This document shows, one piece after another, positions 53,231 to 61,865 of a stretch of 64,000 nucleotides of DNA (position 1 is the stretch's first letter; each line of letters starts with the position of its first letter). The position numbers and the translations under genes are program-made. This stretch comes from Streptomyces angustmyceticus (GTDB taxonomy: Bacteria > Actinomycetota > Actinomycetes > Streptomycetales > Streptomycetaceae): NCBI RefSeq assembly GCF_019933235.1, contig NZ_CP082945.1:7167501-7231500 (forward strand). The letters are read 5' to 3'. Below the pieces are notes generated by a model, which made no database searches, had not been told where the DNA came from, and worked only from the letters and a program-made list of their open reading frames with translations.

Positions 53231-54205
53231 GTGATAGCGGAAGAAGTTTATGATCTCGTGCTGGATGATCTCTTCATCCGGCTCGACCAACTGGTGCCGG
53301 GGAGTTCCGTTTTCCTGAAACTGGAAGGTCTCAATCCTGCTGGTTCGGTAAAGCTCAAGACCGCCGTCGCCCTCGTGGAGGCGGCCGAGGATTCCGGGTA
53401 CTGCTTTCCGCGGACCCGGCTGATCGAGTCGACGTCGGGAAATCTCGGCGTCGCCCTGGCCATGGTGTGCGCGGCAAAGGGCTATGCCCTGACCTGTGTC
53501 ACGGACCCCAACGCCACCCTCCAGTCGCGACGCCTGATGGAGGTGCTCGGCGCCGAGGTGGCCGTCATCGACGTCCGGGACGCCCAGGGCGGCTATCTGC
53601 AGTCACGTATCGACTACATCCGCGAGCGCCTGCGCCGCGATCCCGGACTCCACTGGCTGAACCAGTACGCCAACCCGGCCGGGCCGCGGGCGCACCGGGA
53701 CCGTACAGGCCGTGCGCTCCTGCGGGAGATCGGCCACATCGACTACGCCTTCATCGGGGCCGGCACGACGGGGACGCTGATGGGCTGCGCGGAGTACCTC
53801 CGCCGGCACAGCCCCGTCACCCGGATCATCGCGGTGGACGCCGAGGGCTCCGTGACCTTCGGCGGGCCGCCCGCCCGGCGCCACATTCCCGGTCTCGGGA
53901 CCAGCAGGCGCCCGGAAATACTCGACACGCGGAACATCGACGAGGTTGTGCTCATTCCCGAAGCGGATTCCGTCGACATGTGCCGGACGCTGGCCGAAGA
54001 ACGCGGACTGCTCCTGGGCGGGTCGACCGGCACGGTGCTGTGCGCCGTGCAGGACGCGGCCAAGGACATCCCGGACGGCAGTGTCGTGGCGGCGATCTCG
54101 CCGGACTTCGGCGACCGCTATCTGGAGACCATCTACAACGACGCATGGGTGGCCGAGCGCTGGCCCCGCATAACCGGCCACAAGATATCTCAGGCACCGG
54201 CCTGA
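53231..54205 (+). CDS. SbnA-like N-(2-amino-2-carboxyethyl)-L-glutamate synthase
   Basis: About 324 aa from a GTG at 53231; this start lacks a clear ribosome site and GTG 53213 is possible. Cysteine-synthase fold with PLP lysine in LNPAGSVKLKTAVALVEAAE, STSGNLGVALAMV substrate loop, GGYLQSRIDY, NQYANPAGPRAHRDRTG and GAGTTGTLMGCAEYL, all characteristic of SbnA rather than CysK. SbnA joins O-phosphoserine and glutamate to make ACEGA, the precursor of L-2,3-diaminopropionate. It is followed 15 bp later by sbnB, which confirms the pathway. Confidence 0.88.
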   Translation: MIAEEVYDLVLDDLFIRLDQLVPGSSVFLKLEGLNPAGSVKLKTAVALVEAAEDSGYCFPRTRLIESTSGNLGVALAMVCAAKGYALTCVTDPNATLQSRRLMEVLGAEVAVIDVRDAQGGYLQSRIDYIRERLRRDPGLHWLNQYANPAGPRAHRDRTGRALLREIGHIDYAFIGAGTTGTLMGCAEYLRRHSPVTRIIAVDAEGSVTFGGPPARRHIPGLGTSRRPEILDTRNIDEVVLIPEADSVDMCRTLAEERGLLLGGSTGTVLCAVQDAAKDIPDGSVVAAISPDFGDRYLETIYNDAWVAERWPRITGHKISQAPA

Positions 54206-54220
54206 GAGGGGGGAAGCTGA

Positions 54221-55222
54221 ATGTTCGACTTCGAGATCGTGGCCGGGGAAACGGTCCGTCATACCCTCGACGGTAAACGGGGAGACGTTCTCGGTATTGT
54301 CCGCAGCGCCTATCTGGCGCACGAGTCCGGGGATTCCGTCAATCCCGACAGCTACTTCCTCCGCTTCCCGGACAAGCCGGATTCCCGGATCATCGCGCTG
54401 CCCGCGTTCCTGGGCGCCGATGTCCAGCTCGCCGGCATCAAATGGATTGCGAGCTTCCCGGGCAACACCCGTATCGGGGCCCCGCGCGCCTCGGCCGTCC
54501 TCCTGCTGAACGACTACGAGACCGGCTACCCGATCGCCTGCCTGGAAGCCGCGAGCATCAGCTCGGCGCGCACCGCCGCCTCCGCGGCCGTCGCCGCCAC
54601 CGCGCTGCGCCCGGACGGCTTCGCCGGCACCCGGATCGCCGTCGTGGGCGGCGGCGTCATCGCCCGCAACATCTGCGACTACCTGGCCGTCGCGGGCTGC
54701 GTACCGGACTCCTACCTCGTCCACGACCTCGACGAGGCGTCCGGACAGGCCCTGGCCGCCCATGTGCGCGGAACCCAGCACTGTCCGGCCGACTTCACCG
54801 CCGACCTCGGTGCCGCGCTGCAGGCCGACACCGTCGTCTTCGCCACGACCGCGCTGGAGCCCTACGTCAGCACGCCGTTCAAGCCCGGACAGCTCGTGCT
54901 CCACATCTCCCTGCGCGACCTCGCCCCCGAGGTGATCCTCGCGGCGGACAACGTCCTCGACGACATCGACCACTGCCTCAAGGCCCGGACCTCGCCCCAC
55001 CTCGCCGAGCAGCGCTCCGGCTCCCGCGACTTCGTCAACGGCACCCTCGCCGGTGTGCTGAACGGCGAGGTGACGCTCTCCCCGGACCGCCCGGTGATCT
55101 TCTCGCCGTTCGGACTGGGCGTACTGGACCTGGCGGTCGGCGCGTTCGTCCTGGGCGAGGCCCGCAAGGACGGCACCGCGATCGAGGTGCCCCACTTCTT
55201 CGGGGAGACCCGCCGGTGGTGA
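54221..55222 (+). CDS. SbnB-like 2,3-diaminopropionate-forming dehydrogenase
   Basis: 333 aa from an ATG with GAGGGG upstream. Ornithine cyclodeaminase/mu-crystallin fold: LGADVQLAGIKWIASFPGNT with the conserved Lys, SAVLLLNDYETGYPIACLEA, SSARTAASAAVAATAL, and the NAD motif RIAVVGGGVIARNICDYLAV. SbnB oxidises and hydrolyses ACEGA to L-2,3-diaminopropionate and 2-oxoglutarate with NAD. The stop overlaps the next start by 4 bases. Confidence 0.92.
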   Translation: MFDFEIVAGETVRHTLDGKRGDVLGIVRSAYLAHESGDSVNPDSYFLRFPDKPDSRIIALPAFLGADVQLAGIKWIASFPGNTRIGAPRASAVLLLNDYETGYPIACLEAASISSARTAASAAVAATALRPDGFAGTRIAVVGGGVIARNICDYLAVAGCVPDSYLVHDLDEASGQALAAHVRGTQHCPADFTADLGAALQADTVVFATTALEPYVSTPFKPGQLVLHISLRDLAPEVILAADNVLDDIDHCLKARTSPHLAEQRSGSRDFVNGTLAGVLNGEVTLSPDRPVIFSPFGLGVLDLAVGAFVLGEARKDGTAIEVPHFFGETRRW

Positions 55223-57069
55223 ACCACATACCCCGCTCCGTCGCGATCGTGGGCGCCGGACCGCGCGGGCTCGGCCTCGTCGAGCGGCTGGTCGCGCACT
55301 GCCTCGACCGGCCCGCCCCGCTCACCGTCCACCTCATCGACCCGCAGCCCCTGGGCCCCGGATTCCACCTCCCGGAGCAGCCCGACCACCTCCTGCTCAA
55401 CACCGTCTGCGCCCAGCTGACAGCCTTCGCCGACGCGGAGATGGTCGACGGCCCCGTCCCGGTGCCCGGCCCCTCGCTGCACACCTGGTGCCGGCAGCGG
55501 GACCTGCGGCTGGCGGACGACGGCTACACGGTGCGCGAGGGCGAGGGCCGGGAGATCCGGCCGAACGACTTCCTGCCGCGCAGGCTCCTGAGCGCCTACC
55601 TCGCCTGGGCGGCGGAGGAGATCACCGCCGCCGCGCCCGCGTCCTTCACGCTGGTCCGGCACCGTACGACCGCCGTCGACATCGTCCCCGGCGCGGCGGA
55701 CACCGAGACGGTGGTCCTCGCCGACGGCAGCCGTCTCGACGCCGACGCCGTCTTCGTCACCGTCGGGCACCACACGCTCTACGAGCCCCCAACGCCCGCC
55801 TCCGACCCGCGGCTGGTCACCCGTCCCTACCCGCTGCCCGAGGCACTCGACGGCATCGGCCCCGGCGACCGCGTGGCCGTCCTCGGCACCGGCCTGACCG
55901 CCATGGACGTCATCGCCACGCTGACGCTCGGACGCGGCGGCCGGCACACGACGGGCGCGGACGGCATGCGCTATCTCCCCAGCGGGAGGGAGCCGTCGAT
56001 CGTGCTCACCAACCGCTCCGGGCTGCCCTCGCGCAGCCGCCCCCGCCTGCATCCGGGACGGGTGCGCTTCGCGCCGCTGGTGCTGACCCCGGAACGTCTC
56101 GACGCCCTGCGCGCCCACCGCCCGCAGGGACGGCTGCACTTCGCCGACGACGTCCTGCCGCTGGTCGAGGCCGAGATGGAACTCGCCTACTACCGCACGC
56201 TGCTGGCCCGGGAGACCGGCGACGCCATGGACGCGGGCCTGGAACTCACCAGGCGCTGCGCCCGGACGGGCCACGAGAGCGTACGGGCCGGGCTGCGCGC
56301 CCGGTTCGGCCCCTGCCCGGTGCCCGGCATCCTGTCCGCGGACCTCACGGACCGGCAGTGGACGGGGTACGACGCCTACCGCGACTGGTTCCTCGGCGAG
56401 GTCGCCACCGACCTGGCCGAGGCGGAGGAGGGCCTCGGCGCGAGCCCGCTGAAGGAGGCCCTGGAGGTCCTGCGCGACCACCGCGACGTGCTGCGCGCGG
56501 TCATCGACCCGCCCGGCGTCGACGACGCCTCGTCGGCCGCGTTCTTCGGGGAGTTCGCCCCGACGGTGAACCGGCTGGTGATCGGCCCGCAGCTGGACCG
56601 GTCGGCGGAACTGCTCGCCCTGATCGACGCGGGGATCGTCCGGCTCGGCCCCGGCCCGCGCCCCAAGCTCGTCGCACCGGCCGGAGCGGGCCCGTGGCGG
56701 CTGGAATCCACCTGCCTGGCCGAGCCGTCGCGGATGGAGGCCGACCACGTGGTGCAGGCGCATCTGGCCGAGCCCGCCGCCGACCGGGTGCCCGGCTCCC
56801 TGCTGGGCACGCTCGTCGCCGCGGGCCGCCTGCGCACCCTCGCCCACCGCGGCGGAACGGTGCACGGACTCGACGTCACCCGGCAGGGCCAGGGCGTCGA
56901 CCGTACGGGTACCGCGCAGCCGCGCCTGTTCCTCCTCGGCCCGCACACCGAGGGATCGAGCTACTACAACCACTACGTGCCCTCGCCCGGCGTGCCCTCC
57001 CGCGCGCTGCGCGACGCGGAACTCGCCCTGGGCACTGCCCTGCCGGACCTGATGACGAGGAAGCGATGA
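55219..57069 (+). CDS. FAD/NAD(P)-binding protein in Dap operon
   Basis: 616 aa from a GTG overlapping the sbnB stop. N-terminal FAD motif VAIVGAGPRGLGLVERLVAH with the PRG variant typical of the FAD-NAD(P)-binding (PF13454-like) family. Then PGFHLPEQPDHLLLNTVCAQ, a second nucleotide site GDRVAVLGTGLTAMDVIATL, and the C-terminal LGPHTEGSSYYNHYVPSPGV. Family members are poorly characterised; some are amine or N-oxidising relatives. Here it is embedded in the Dap operon and may oxidise Dap or a derivative. No signal peptide. Confidence 0.85.
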   Translation: MNHIPRSVAIVGAGPRGLGLVERLVAHCLDRPAPLTVHLIDPQPLGPGFHLPEQPDHLLLNTVCAQLTAFADAEMVDGPVPVPGPSLHTWCRQRDLRLADDGYTVREGEGREIRPNDFLPRRLLSAYLAWAAEEITAAAPASFTLVRHRTTAVDIVPGAADTETVVLADGSRLDADAVFVTVGHHTLYEPPTPASDPRLVTRPYPLPEALDGIGPGDRVAVLGTGLTAMDVIATLTLGRGGRHTTGADGMRYLPSGREPSIVLTNRSGLPSRSRPRLHPGRVRFAPLVLTPERLDALRAHRPQGRLHFADDVLPLVEAEMELAYYRTLLARETGDAMDAGLELTRRCARTGHESVRAGLRARFGPCPVPGILSADLTDRQWTGYDAYRDWFLGEVATDLAEAEEGLGASPLKEALEVLRDHRDVLRAVIDPPGVDDASSAAFFGEFAPTVNRLVIGPQLDRSAELLALIDAGIVRLGPGPRPKLVAPAGAGPWRLESTCLAEPSRMEADHVVQAHLAEPAADRVPGSLLGTLVAAGRLRTLAHRGGTVHGLDVTRQGQGVDRTGTAQPRLFLLGPHTEGSSYYNHYVPSPGVPSRALRDAELALGTALPDLMTRKR

Positions 57070-58268
57070 CCCACAGCGAGACCTTCACCCCGTGGACCCA
57101 GGAGTACCGGCCCGAGACACGCGCCGCACAGGGCGACGGCTGGCGCTGCCCGACCACCGGCGCCCTCCCGCCCCCGATCGGGCTGGGGGCCACCTACGCG
57201 CGCGACGACCAGTACCGTTCGCCCGCCGGGCTGGCCTACCTCCGCGACCAGGGGACGCCGGGCTACGAGCAGGTCGAGCAGGTCGTGGCGGGCCTGGAGG
57301 GCGGCTCGGACGCGCTCGTCCTCTCGTCCGGGATGGCCGCCGCCACCGCCGTCTTCCAGGTGCTGCCCGCCGGGGCACGGGTCGTGGTCCCGCAGACTAT
57401 GTACTTCGGACTCACCAAGTGGCTGCGGGAGTTCGGCCCCGCGCGGGGACTGGAGGTCGTCCAGGCGCCCATGAACGACCTGGACGCGGTGGCGGCCGCC
57501 GTGGACGCGGCCCCGACCGCGCTGGTGTGGGCGGAGTCCCCGGCGAACCCCACCTGGACGGTGACCGACCTCGCCGGGTGCGCCGAGATCGCCCACCGGG
57601 CCGGTGCCCTCTTCGGCGTCGACAACACCGTCGCCACCCCGGTGCACTCCCGGCCGTTCGCCCTCGGCGCCGACCTGATCATGCACTCCGGCACCAAGTA
57701 CCTCAACGGCCATACGGACGTCGTCGCCGGACTGCTCGTCAGGGCGCCGGAGAGCACGGAGGCCAGGGACGCGATCTGGGAGCGGCTCCAGCTGCACCGC
57801 CGGCTGACCGGCCCGATACTCGGCCCGCTGGAGACCTACCTCCTCATGCGCGGCATCCGCACGCTCTTCCCGCGGATGCGGCAGATCTCGGCCACCGCGC
57901 AGACCGTGGCCGAGCACTTCGCCGGCCACCCCCTCATCCGCCGCGTCGCCTACCCCGGGCTGCCCACCGACCCCGGACACGAGATCTCCGCCCGCCAGAT
58001 GACCGGGGGGTTCAGCGGCATGCTCTCCCTGCACGTCGACGGCCCCTGGCAGCAGTCCCTGCGCACCGCCAACCACTGCGAACTCTTCATCCGCGCCACG
58101 TCGTTGGGCGGCGTCGAGAGCCTCGTCGAACACCGCTACACCTTCGAAGGGCCGGGTAGTACCTCGCCGAAGGACATGCTGCGCCTGTCCATAGGTCTGG
58201 AAAGCCCCGCAGACCTCGTCGCCGACCTCGAACAGGCCCTTGAAAAGGCCGCGAAGGACAACCGTTGA
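57066..58268 (+). CDS. Cystathionine synthase/lyase-like PLP enzyme in Dap operon
   Basis: 400 aa; the ATG overlaps the previous stop by 4 bases. Cys/Met-metabolism PLP family: YEQVEQVVAGLEGGSDALVL, SSGMAAATAVFQVLPAGARV, VWAESPANPTWTVTDLAGCA, PLP lysine in IMHSGTKYLNGHTDVVAGLL, and SLGGVESLVEHRYTFEGP. These enzymes do gamma- or beta-replacement or elimination on homoserine esters, cysteine or methionine. In this context it may couple Dap or supply a sulfur or carbon partner. The exact reaction is unknown. Confidence 0.9.
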   Translation: MTHSETFTPWTQEYRPETRAAQGDGWRCPTTGALPPPIGLGATYARDDQYRSPAGLAYLRDQGTPGYEQVEQVVAGLEGGSDALVLSSGMAAATAVFQVLPAGARVVVPQTMYFGLTKWLREFGPARGLEVVQAPMNDLDAVAAAVDAAPTALVWAESPANPTWTVTDLAGCAEIAHRAGALFGVDNTVATPVHSRPFALGADLIMHSGTKYLNGHTDVVAGLLVRAPESTEARDAIWERLQLHRRLTGPILGPLETYLLMRGIRTLFPRMRQISATAQTVAEHFAGHPLIRRVAYPGLPTDPGHEISARQMTGGFSGMLSLHVDGPWQQSLRTANHCELFIRATSLGGVESLVEHRYTFEGPGSTSPKDMLRLSIGLESPADLVADLEQALEKAAKDNR

Positions 58269-59572
58269 GTTCCCAGACACCCACCCCCCACCCCGACGCC
58301 GCCCCGCCGGACTCCGCCCCGCCGGCGGGCGCCGCGGCCCCGGAGGGCGCCGGCGCGCCCCCCGCGGCGGCGCCGGGGCGCCGGCCCGGCCTCGTGCGCG
58401 ACGCCTCGCTGTCCGCCGTGCTCGCGGGCTTCGTCGCCGTCGTCGTGTCCTACTCGGGCCCGCTCGTCATCGTGCTCGCCGCGGCGTCCGCCGGGCACCT
58501 CGACACCGCCCAGACCAGCTCCTGGGTCTGGGCCATCTCCATCGGCAGCGGCCTGACCTGCATCGGGCTGAGCCTGCGCACCAAGATGCCGGTGATCACC
58601 GCATGGTCGACACCGGGCGCCGCCCTGCTGGTGACGAGCCTGGGGGCGTACTCCTACGCGGAGGCCATCGGGGCCTTCCTCATCACCGGGCTGGTGATCA
58701 CCCTGGTCGGGCTGACCGGGGTGTTCGGGTGGCTGATGCGGCAGGTGCCCACCGCCGTCGTCTCCGCCATGCTCGCCGGCATCCTGTTCTCCTTCGGCAC
58801 CGGAGTCTTCACCTCCCTCAAGACCGCGCCGCTCATCGCCGGTTCGGTGCTGGTCGCCTACCTCCTGGCCAAGCGCTGGCTGCCCCGCTACGCCGTCCTC
58901 GTCGCCCTGGCGGCCGGCGTCCTGGCCAGTGCGGCGAGCTCCCGGCTGGACATCCACCTGGACCGGATCGAGCTGGCCAAGCCGGTGCTGACGACCCCGG
59001 ACTTCTCGCTCGCCTCCCTCATCGGCATCGCGGTGCCCATGATCCTGGCGACCCTCGCCTCGCAGAACGCACCGGGCATGGCGGTGCTCACCGCGTCGGG
59101 CTACCGCCCCAAGGACCGCCTGCTGATCGGTTCGACGGGCCTGGTCTCCACCCTCCTCGCCCCGTTCGGCTCGCACGCCATCAACCTCGCGGCGATCACG
59201 GCCGCGATCTGCACCGGCCCCGAGTCCCACCGCGACCCCCGGCGCCGGTACGTGGCCGGGGTCTCCTGCGGCGCGTTCTACCTCCTCATCGGGGCGTTCG
59301 GCTCGACGCTGGTGGTGCTCTTCGCGGGGCTGCCCAAGGAGCTGGTGGCGGCGGTGGCCGGCGTCGCGCTGCTCGGTGCCCTGGCCGGCGGCCTGACCGG
59401 TGCGGTGAAGGAGGAGAAGGACCGCGAGGCGGCCCTGATCGCCTTCCTCGCCACCGCCTCCGGCGTCACCCTCTTCGGCATCGGCTCCGCCTTCTGGGGC
59501 CTGCTCTTCGGAGTCATCGCCCACCTCGTCCTGACCCGCCGGCGCGCCGCGTCCGAGAAGCCCGCCGCCTGA
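58265..59572 (+). CDS. BenE-family (benzoate/H+ symporter-like) transporter
   Basis: 435 aa from a TTG that overlaps the PLP enzyme stop; the exact start is less certain. A Pro/Ala-rich N terminus is followed by about 12 helices: GFVAVVVSYSGPLVIVLAAA, TKMPVITAWSTPGAALLVTS, LASQNAPGMAVLTASGYRPK, APFGSHAINLAAITAAICTG. These are BenE hallmarks. Known members import benzoate, but at the end of the Dap operon it more likely moves the pathway product or a precursor across the membrane. Confidence 0.88.
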   Translation: MSSQTPTPHPDAAPPDSAPPAGAAAPEGAGAPPAAAPGRRPGLVRDASLSAVLAGFVAVVVSYSGPLVIVLAAASAGHLDTAQTSSWVWAISIGSGLTCIGLSLRTKMPVITAWSTPGAALLVTSLGAYSYAEAIGAFLITGLVITLVGLTGVFGWLMRQVPTAVVSAMLAGILFSFGTGVFTSLKTAPLIAGSVLVAYLLAKRWLPRYAVLVALAAGVLASAASSRLDIHLDRIELAKPVLTTPDFSLASLIGIAVPMILATLASQNAPGMAVLTASGYRPKDRLLIGSTGLVSTLLAPFGSHAINLAAITAAICTGPESHRDPRRRYVAGVSCGAFYLLIGAFGSTLVVLFAGLPKELVAAVAGVALLGALAGGLTGAVKEEKDREAALIAFLATASGVTLFGIGSAFWGLLFGVIAHLVLTRRRAASEKPAA

Positions 59573-59607
59573 CCGCCCCGCCGCTCCGGGAGGGCAGGCC
59601 GGGCCCC

Positions 59608-59648
59608 GCAGGGCCGCCGGACACCTCTGCCGTGTCCGGCGGCCCTGC
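59608..59648. terminator. Terminator after the Dap operon
   Basis: A perfect 17-bp stem (GCAGGGCCGCCGGACAC and complement) with a 7-base loop lies 36 bp after the transporter and 39 bp before the convergent SPFH gene. It serves both directions. Confidence 0.82.
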
Positions 59649-59686
59649 GCCTCCCGGGCCGTGCCACGGGCGCGGTCGGGGACCGG

Positions 59687-60925
59687 TCAGGACGAGCCGG
59701 ACCCGGCGCCGTCCCGCTTCAGGTTCGTCACCTTCTGCGGCAGCGGCCCCGTACCGTCGGCGAGCGGGGGAGCGGAACCGGATGTGCCGGTCCCGTTCTT
59801 GAGGCTGTCGAGAATGGCCAGCCCCTCGCCGACGATGCCGGAGGCGATCTCGTTGATCCCTTCGGTGCCGTTGAGGACGGTCAGCCGGGCATGGGCGAGG
59901 CCCTCGGCCGCCGCCTTGGTGAGGGCGGGGAGGTTCTCGATGGTGCGGTTGGCGGCGATCAGCTCCTGGTTGCCGTCCCGCAGCGAGCCCGCGAGGGCCG
60001 TGTTGGCGTCGGCCCGGGCCTGGGCGACGGCCCGCTCGCTGTAGGCGCGGGCGTCCGCCTCGAAGCGGACCTGGTCGCGCTGGGCCTCGGCCAGCGTGCG
60101 CAGCCGGTAGGCCTCGGCGTCCGCGGGCCGGCGCACCTCGGCCTCCAGCCGCTGCGCGGCCAGCGCGGCCTGCCGCTGGGCCAGCGAGGTCTGTTCCTCG
60201 ATGACCTCCTGCGAGGCCCTGGCCTGCGACAGCGGCCCGGCCTGCGCGGCGCGGGCGTTGGACTGCTCGGTCTCGGCGAGGAAGCCCGCCCGCTTGATCG
60301 CGGTGTCCCGCTCGTACTCCGCCTTGAGCGCCGCCGCCTGCTGTTCCCGCTCGGTCGCCTCCTGGTCGGCCTTGGCCTGCGCGATCCGGGCCGCGCTGGC
60401 GACCGCGGCGGCGTGCGGGGCGGCGAGGTTGGTGATGTAGCCGGAGGTGTCGGCGATCTCCTGGATCTGCAGGGCGTCGACGACGATGCCGAGCTTCTCC
60501 ATCTCGGAGTGGCTGCCGTCCTTGACCTCCTGGGCGACCCGGTCCCGCTCCCGGATGATCTGCTCGACGGTCAGCCCGCCGACGATCGAGCGCAGGTGAC
60601 CGGCGAAGATCCGGCCCACCAGTTCCTCCATGGTGGCCTGCTCGTCCAGGAAGCGGCGGGCGGCGTTGGCGATCGAGGTCTGGTCGTCGCCGACCTTGAA
60701 GACGGCGACCGCCCGGACGCCGATCCGGATGCCCTGCTGGGTGACGCAGTCCTCGGAGATCTCCGCCTCCCGCAGCGACAGCGCCAGCACGCTCGCCTTC
60801 TGCTTGACGGGCATGACCCAGCAGCCATGGCCCGTGACGATACGGAATTGGGCGTCCCCGGTCCGGCGCTTCGAACCGGAGATCAACAGCGCCTCGTTCG
60901 GCGCGGGAACATGCCAGAACAACAT
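59687..60925 (-). CDS. SPFH/Band 7 flotillin-like protein
   Basis: 412 aa. It has the SPFH domain (about 5-190: LFWHVPAPNEALLISGSKRR, IRIGVRAVAVFKVGDDQTSI, LGIVVDALQIQEIADTSG) and a long Ala/Glu coiled coil about 195-340 (QAKADQEATEREQQAAALKA). Flotillins scaffold membrane microdomains. The N terminus has no clear transmembrane helix, so attachment may be by a reentrant hydrophobic edge. The NfeD-like gene is 104 bp upstream on the same strand, the usual partner. Confidence 0.9.
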   Translation of the reverse strand: MLFWHVPAPNEALLISGSKRRTGDAQFRIVTGHGCWVMPVKQKASVLALSLREAEISEDCVTQQGIRIGVRAVAVFKVGDDQTSIANAARRFLDEQATMEELVGRIFAGHLRSIVGGLTVEQIIRERDRVAQEVKDGSHSEMEKLGIVVDALQIQEIADTSGYITNLAAPHAAAVASAARIAQAKADQEATEREQQAAALKAEYERDTAIKRAGFLAETEQSNARAAQAGPLSQARASQEVIEEQTSLAQRQAALAAQRLEAEVRRPADAEAYRLRTLAEAQRDQVRFEADARAYSERAVAQARADANTALAGSLRDGNQELIAANRTIENLPALTKAAAEGLAHARLTVLNGTEGINEIASGIVGEGLAILDSLKNGTGTSGSAPPLADGTGPLPQKVTNLKRDGAGSGSS

Positions 60926-61029
60926 CGAAGGCTCCTGGTCCGTTGCGACCGGTCCCGGGCCGGTGGGCGGGGACGGCCGCCGGAAGGGCGGCGACCCGGA
61001 TGGCCGGCGCCGCCCTCGGGACGGCCCGG

Positions 61030-61272
61030 TCAGGCGGGCAGCGGCGCGACGATCACCGACCGCGCCGACGTGTGCTCCACCACGATGACCTGGGTATGGC
61101 GGGCGATGGGCTCGCGGGACCAGGCGGCGAAGGCCTCGGTCCCGCCGCGTACGGGCAGCAGCACCTCGCCGGGCCCGTCGGTCGGGATCGAGACGGTGAC
61201 CCGCCCGATCACCCCGATCGGGCTGAAGTCCGTGTCATCCGTCGCGCTCACCCGGGCTCCGTCGCTGGTCAA
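61030..61272 (-). CDS. NfeD-like soluble OB-fold protein
   Basis: 80 aa: SPIGVIGRVTVSIPTDGPGE, VLLPVRGGTEAFAAWSREP, HTQVIVVEHTSARSVIVAPL. This is the five-strand pattern of the NfeD C-terminal domain without its membrane part. NfeD proteins bind SPFH partners, and the SPFH gene follows on the same strand, so both probably form one complex. Confidence 0.75.
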   Translation of the reverse strand: MTSDGARVSATDDTDFSPIGVIGRVTVSIPTDGPGEVLLPVRGGTEAFAAWSREPIARHTQVIVVEHTSARSVIVAPLPA

Positions 61273-61382
61273 AGCCGCTGCCGGGCGGGACCCCGGCAGC
61301 GGGACATCCTCGACAACTCAACGGTACTCCGGCCCGGCCGCCCCATCGGGCCCGCACCACGGGGCCTCGGCGTGCGGCCGGT

Positions 61383-61703
61383 TCAGGCGTCCAGGCGGGC
61401 CGTACGGGCCGCGGGGACCTGCTTCCTCGGCGGCGGCAGCACATCGGGCGCGCGATGGGGGCGCAGGGCCGTGAGGGCGGTCTCGGTCTCCTCCATCAGC
61501 GCGCGGTAGGAGACCAGTCGCTGCCACTCCGGATCGGCGACTCCGGGCACGGTGGCGGCGCGGTCCGTCCACTGCCGCACGAGCCCGGCGTAGACCGGGG
61601 TCTGCCGGAGGATGTCCGAGGTGATCCACCGCGGCATGCGCCCGGGGCGGGGGATCGGGGTCTGTCCGTGGCCTGCGACGGCGCCGGAAGAGGGGTCGCT
61701 CAT
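61383..61703 (-). CDS. Conserved hypothetical protein
   Basis: 106 aa from the ATG at 61703. Contains ITSDILRQTPVYAGLVRQWT and WQRLVSYRALMEETETALTA, probably helical, with a basic Pro-rich C terminus. No domain recognised and no membrane segment. It lies upstream of the NfeD-SPFH pair on the same strand. Confidence 0.6.
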   Translation of the reverse strand: MSDPSSGAVAGHGQTPIPRPGRMPRWITSDILRQTPVYAGLVRQWTDRAATVPGVADPEWQRLVSYRALMEETETALTALRPHRAPDVLPPPRKQVPAARTARLDA

Positions 61704-61865
61704 GGCCGTAGAAACGATTCTTCCGCCCTGGGGTCACTGCGTATTTTTGCAGCGGTCCCTACTTCCACCGCGGCGGCCTGGGCGTATCTCTCTCGAATAT
61801 CACCTTATGCAGTGATCTATAGCCGGGAAGCGGGCCAATCCGGACGAAGGAACGTTGTCGCAGTC

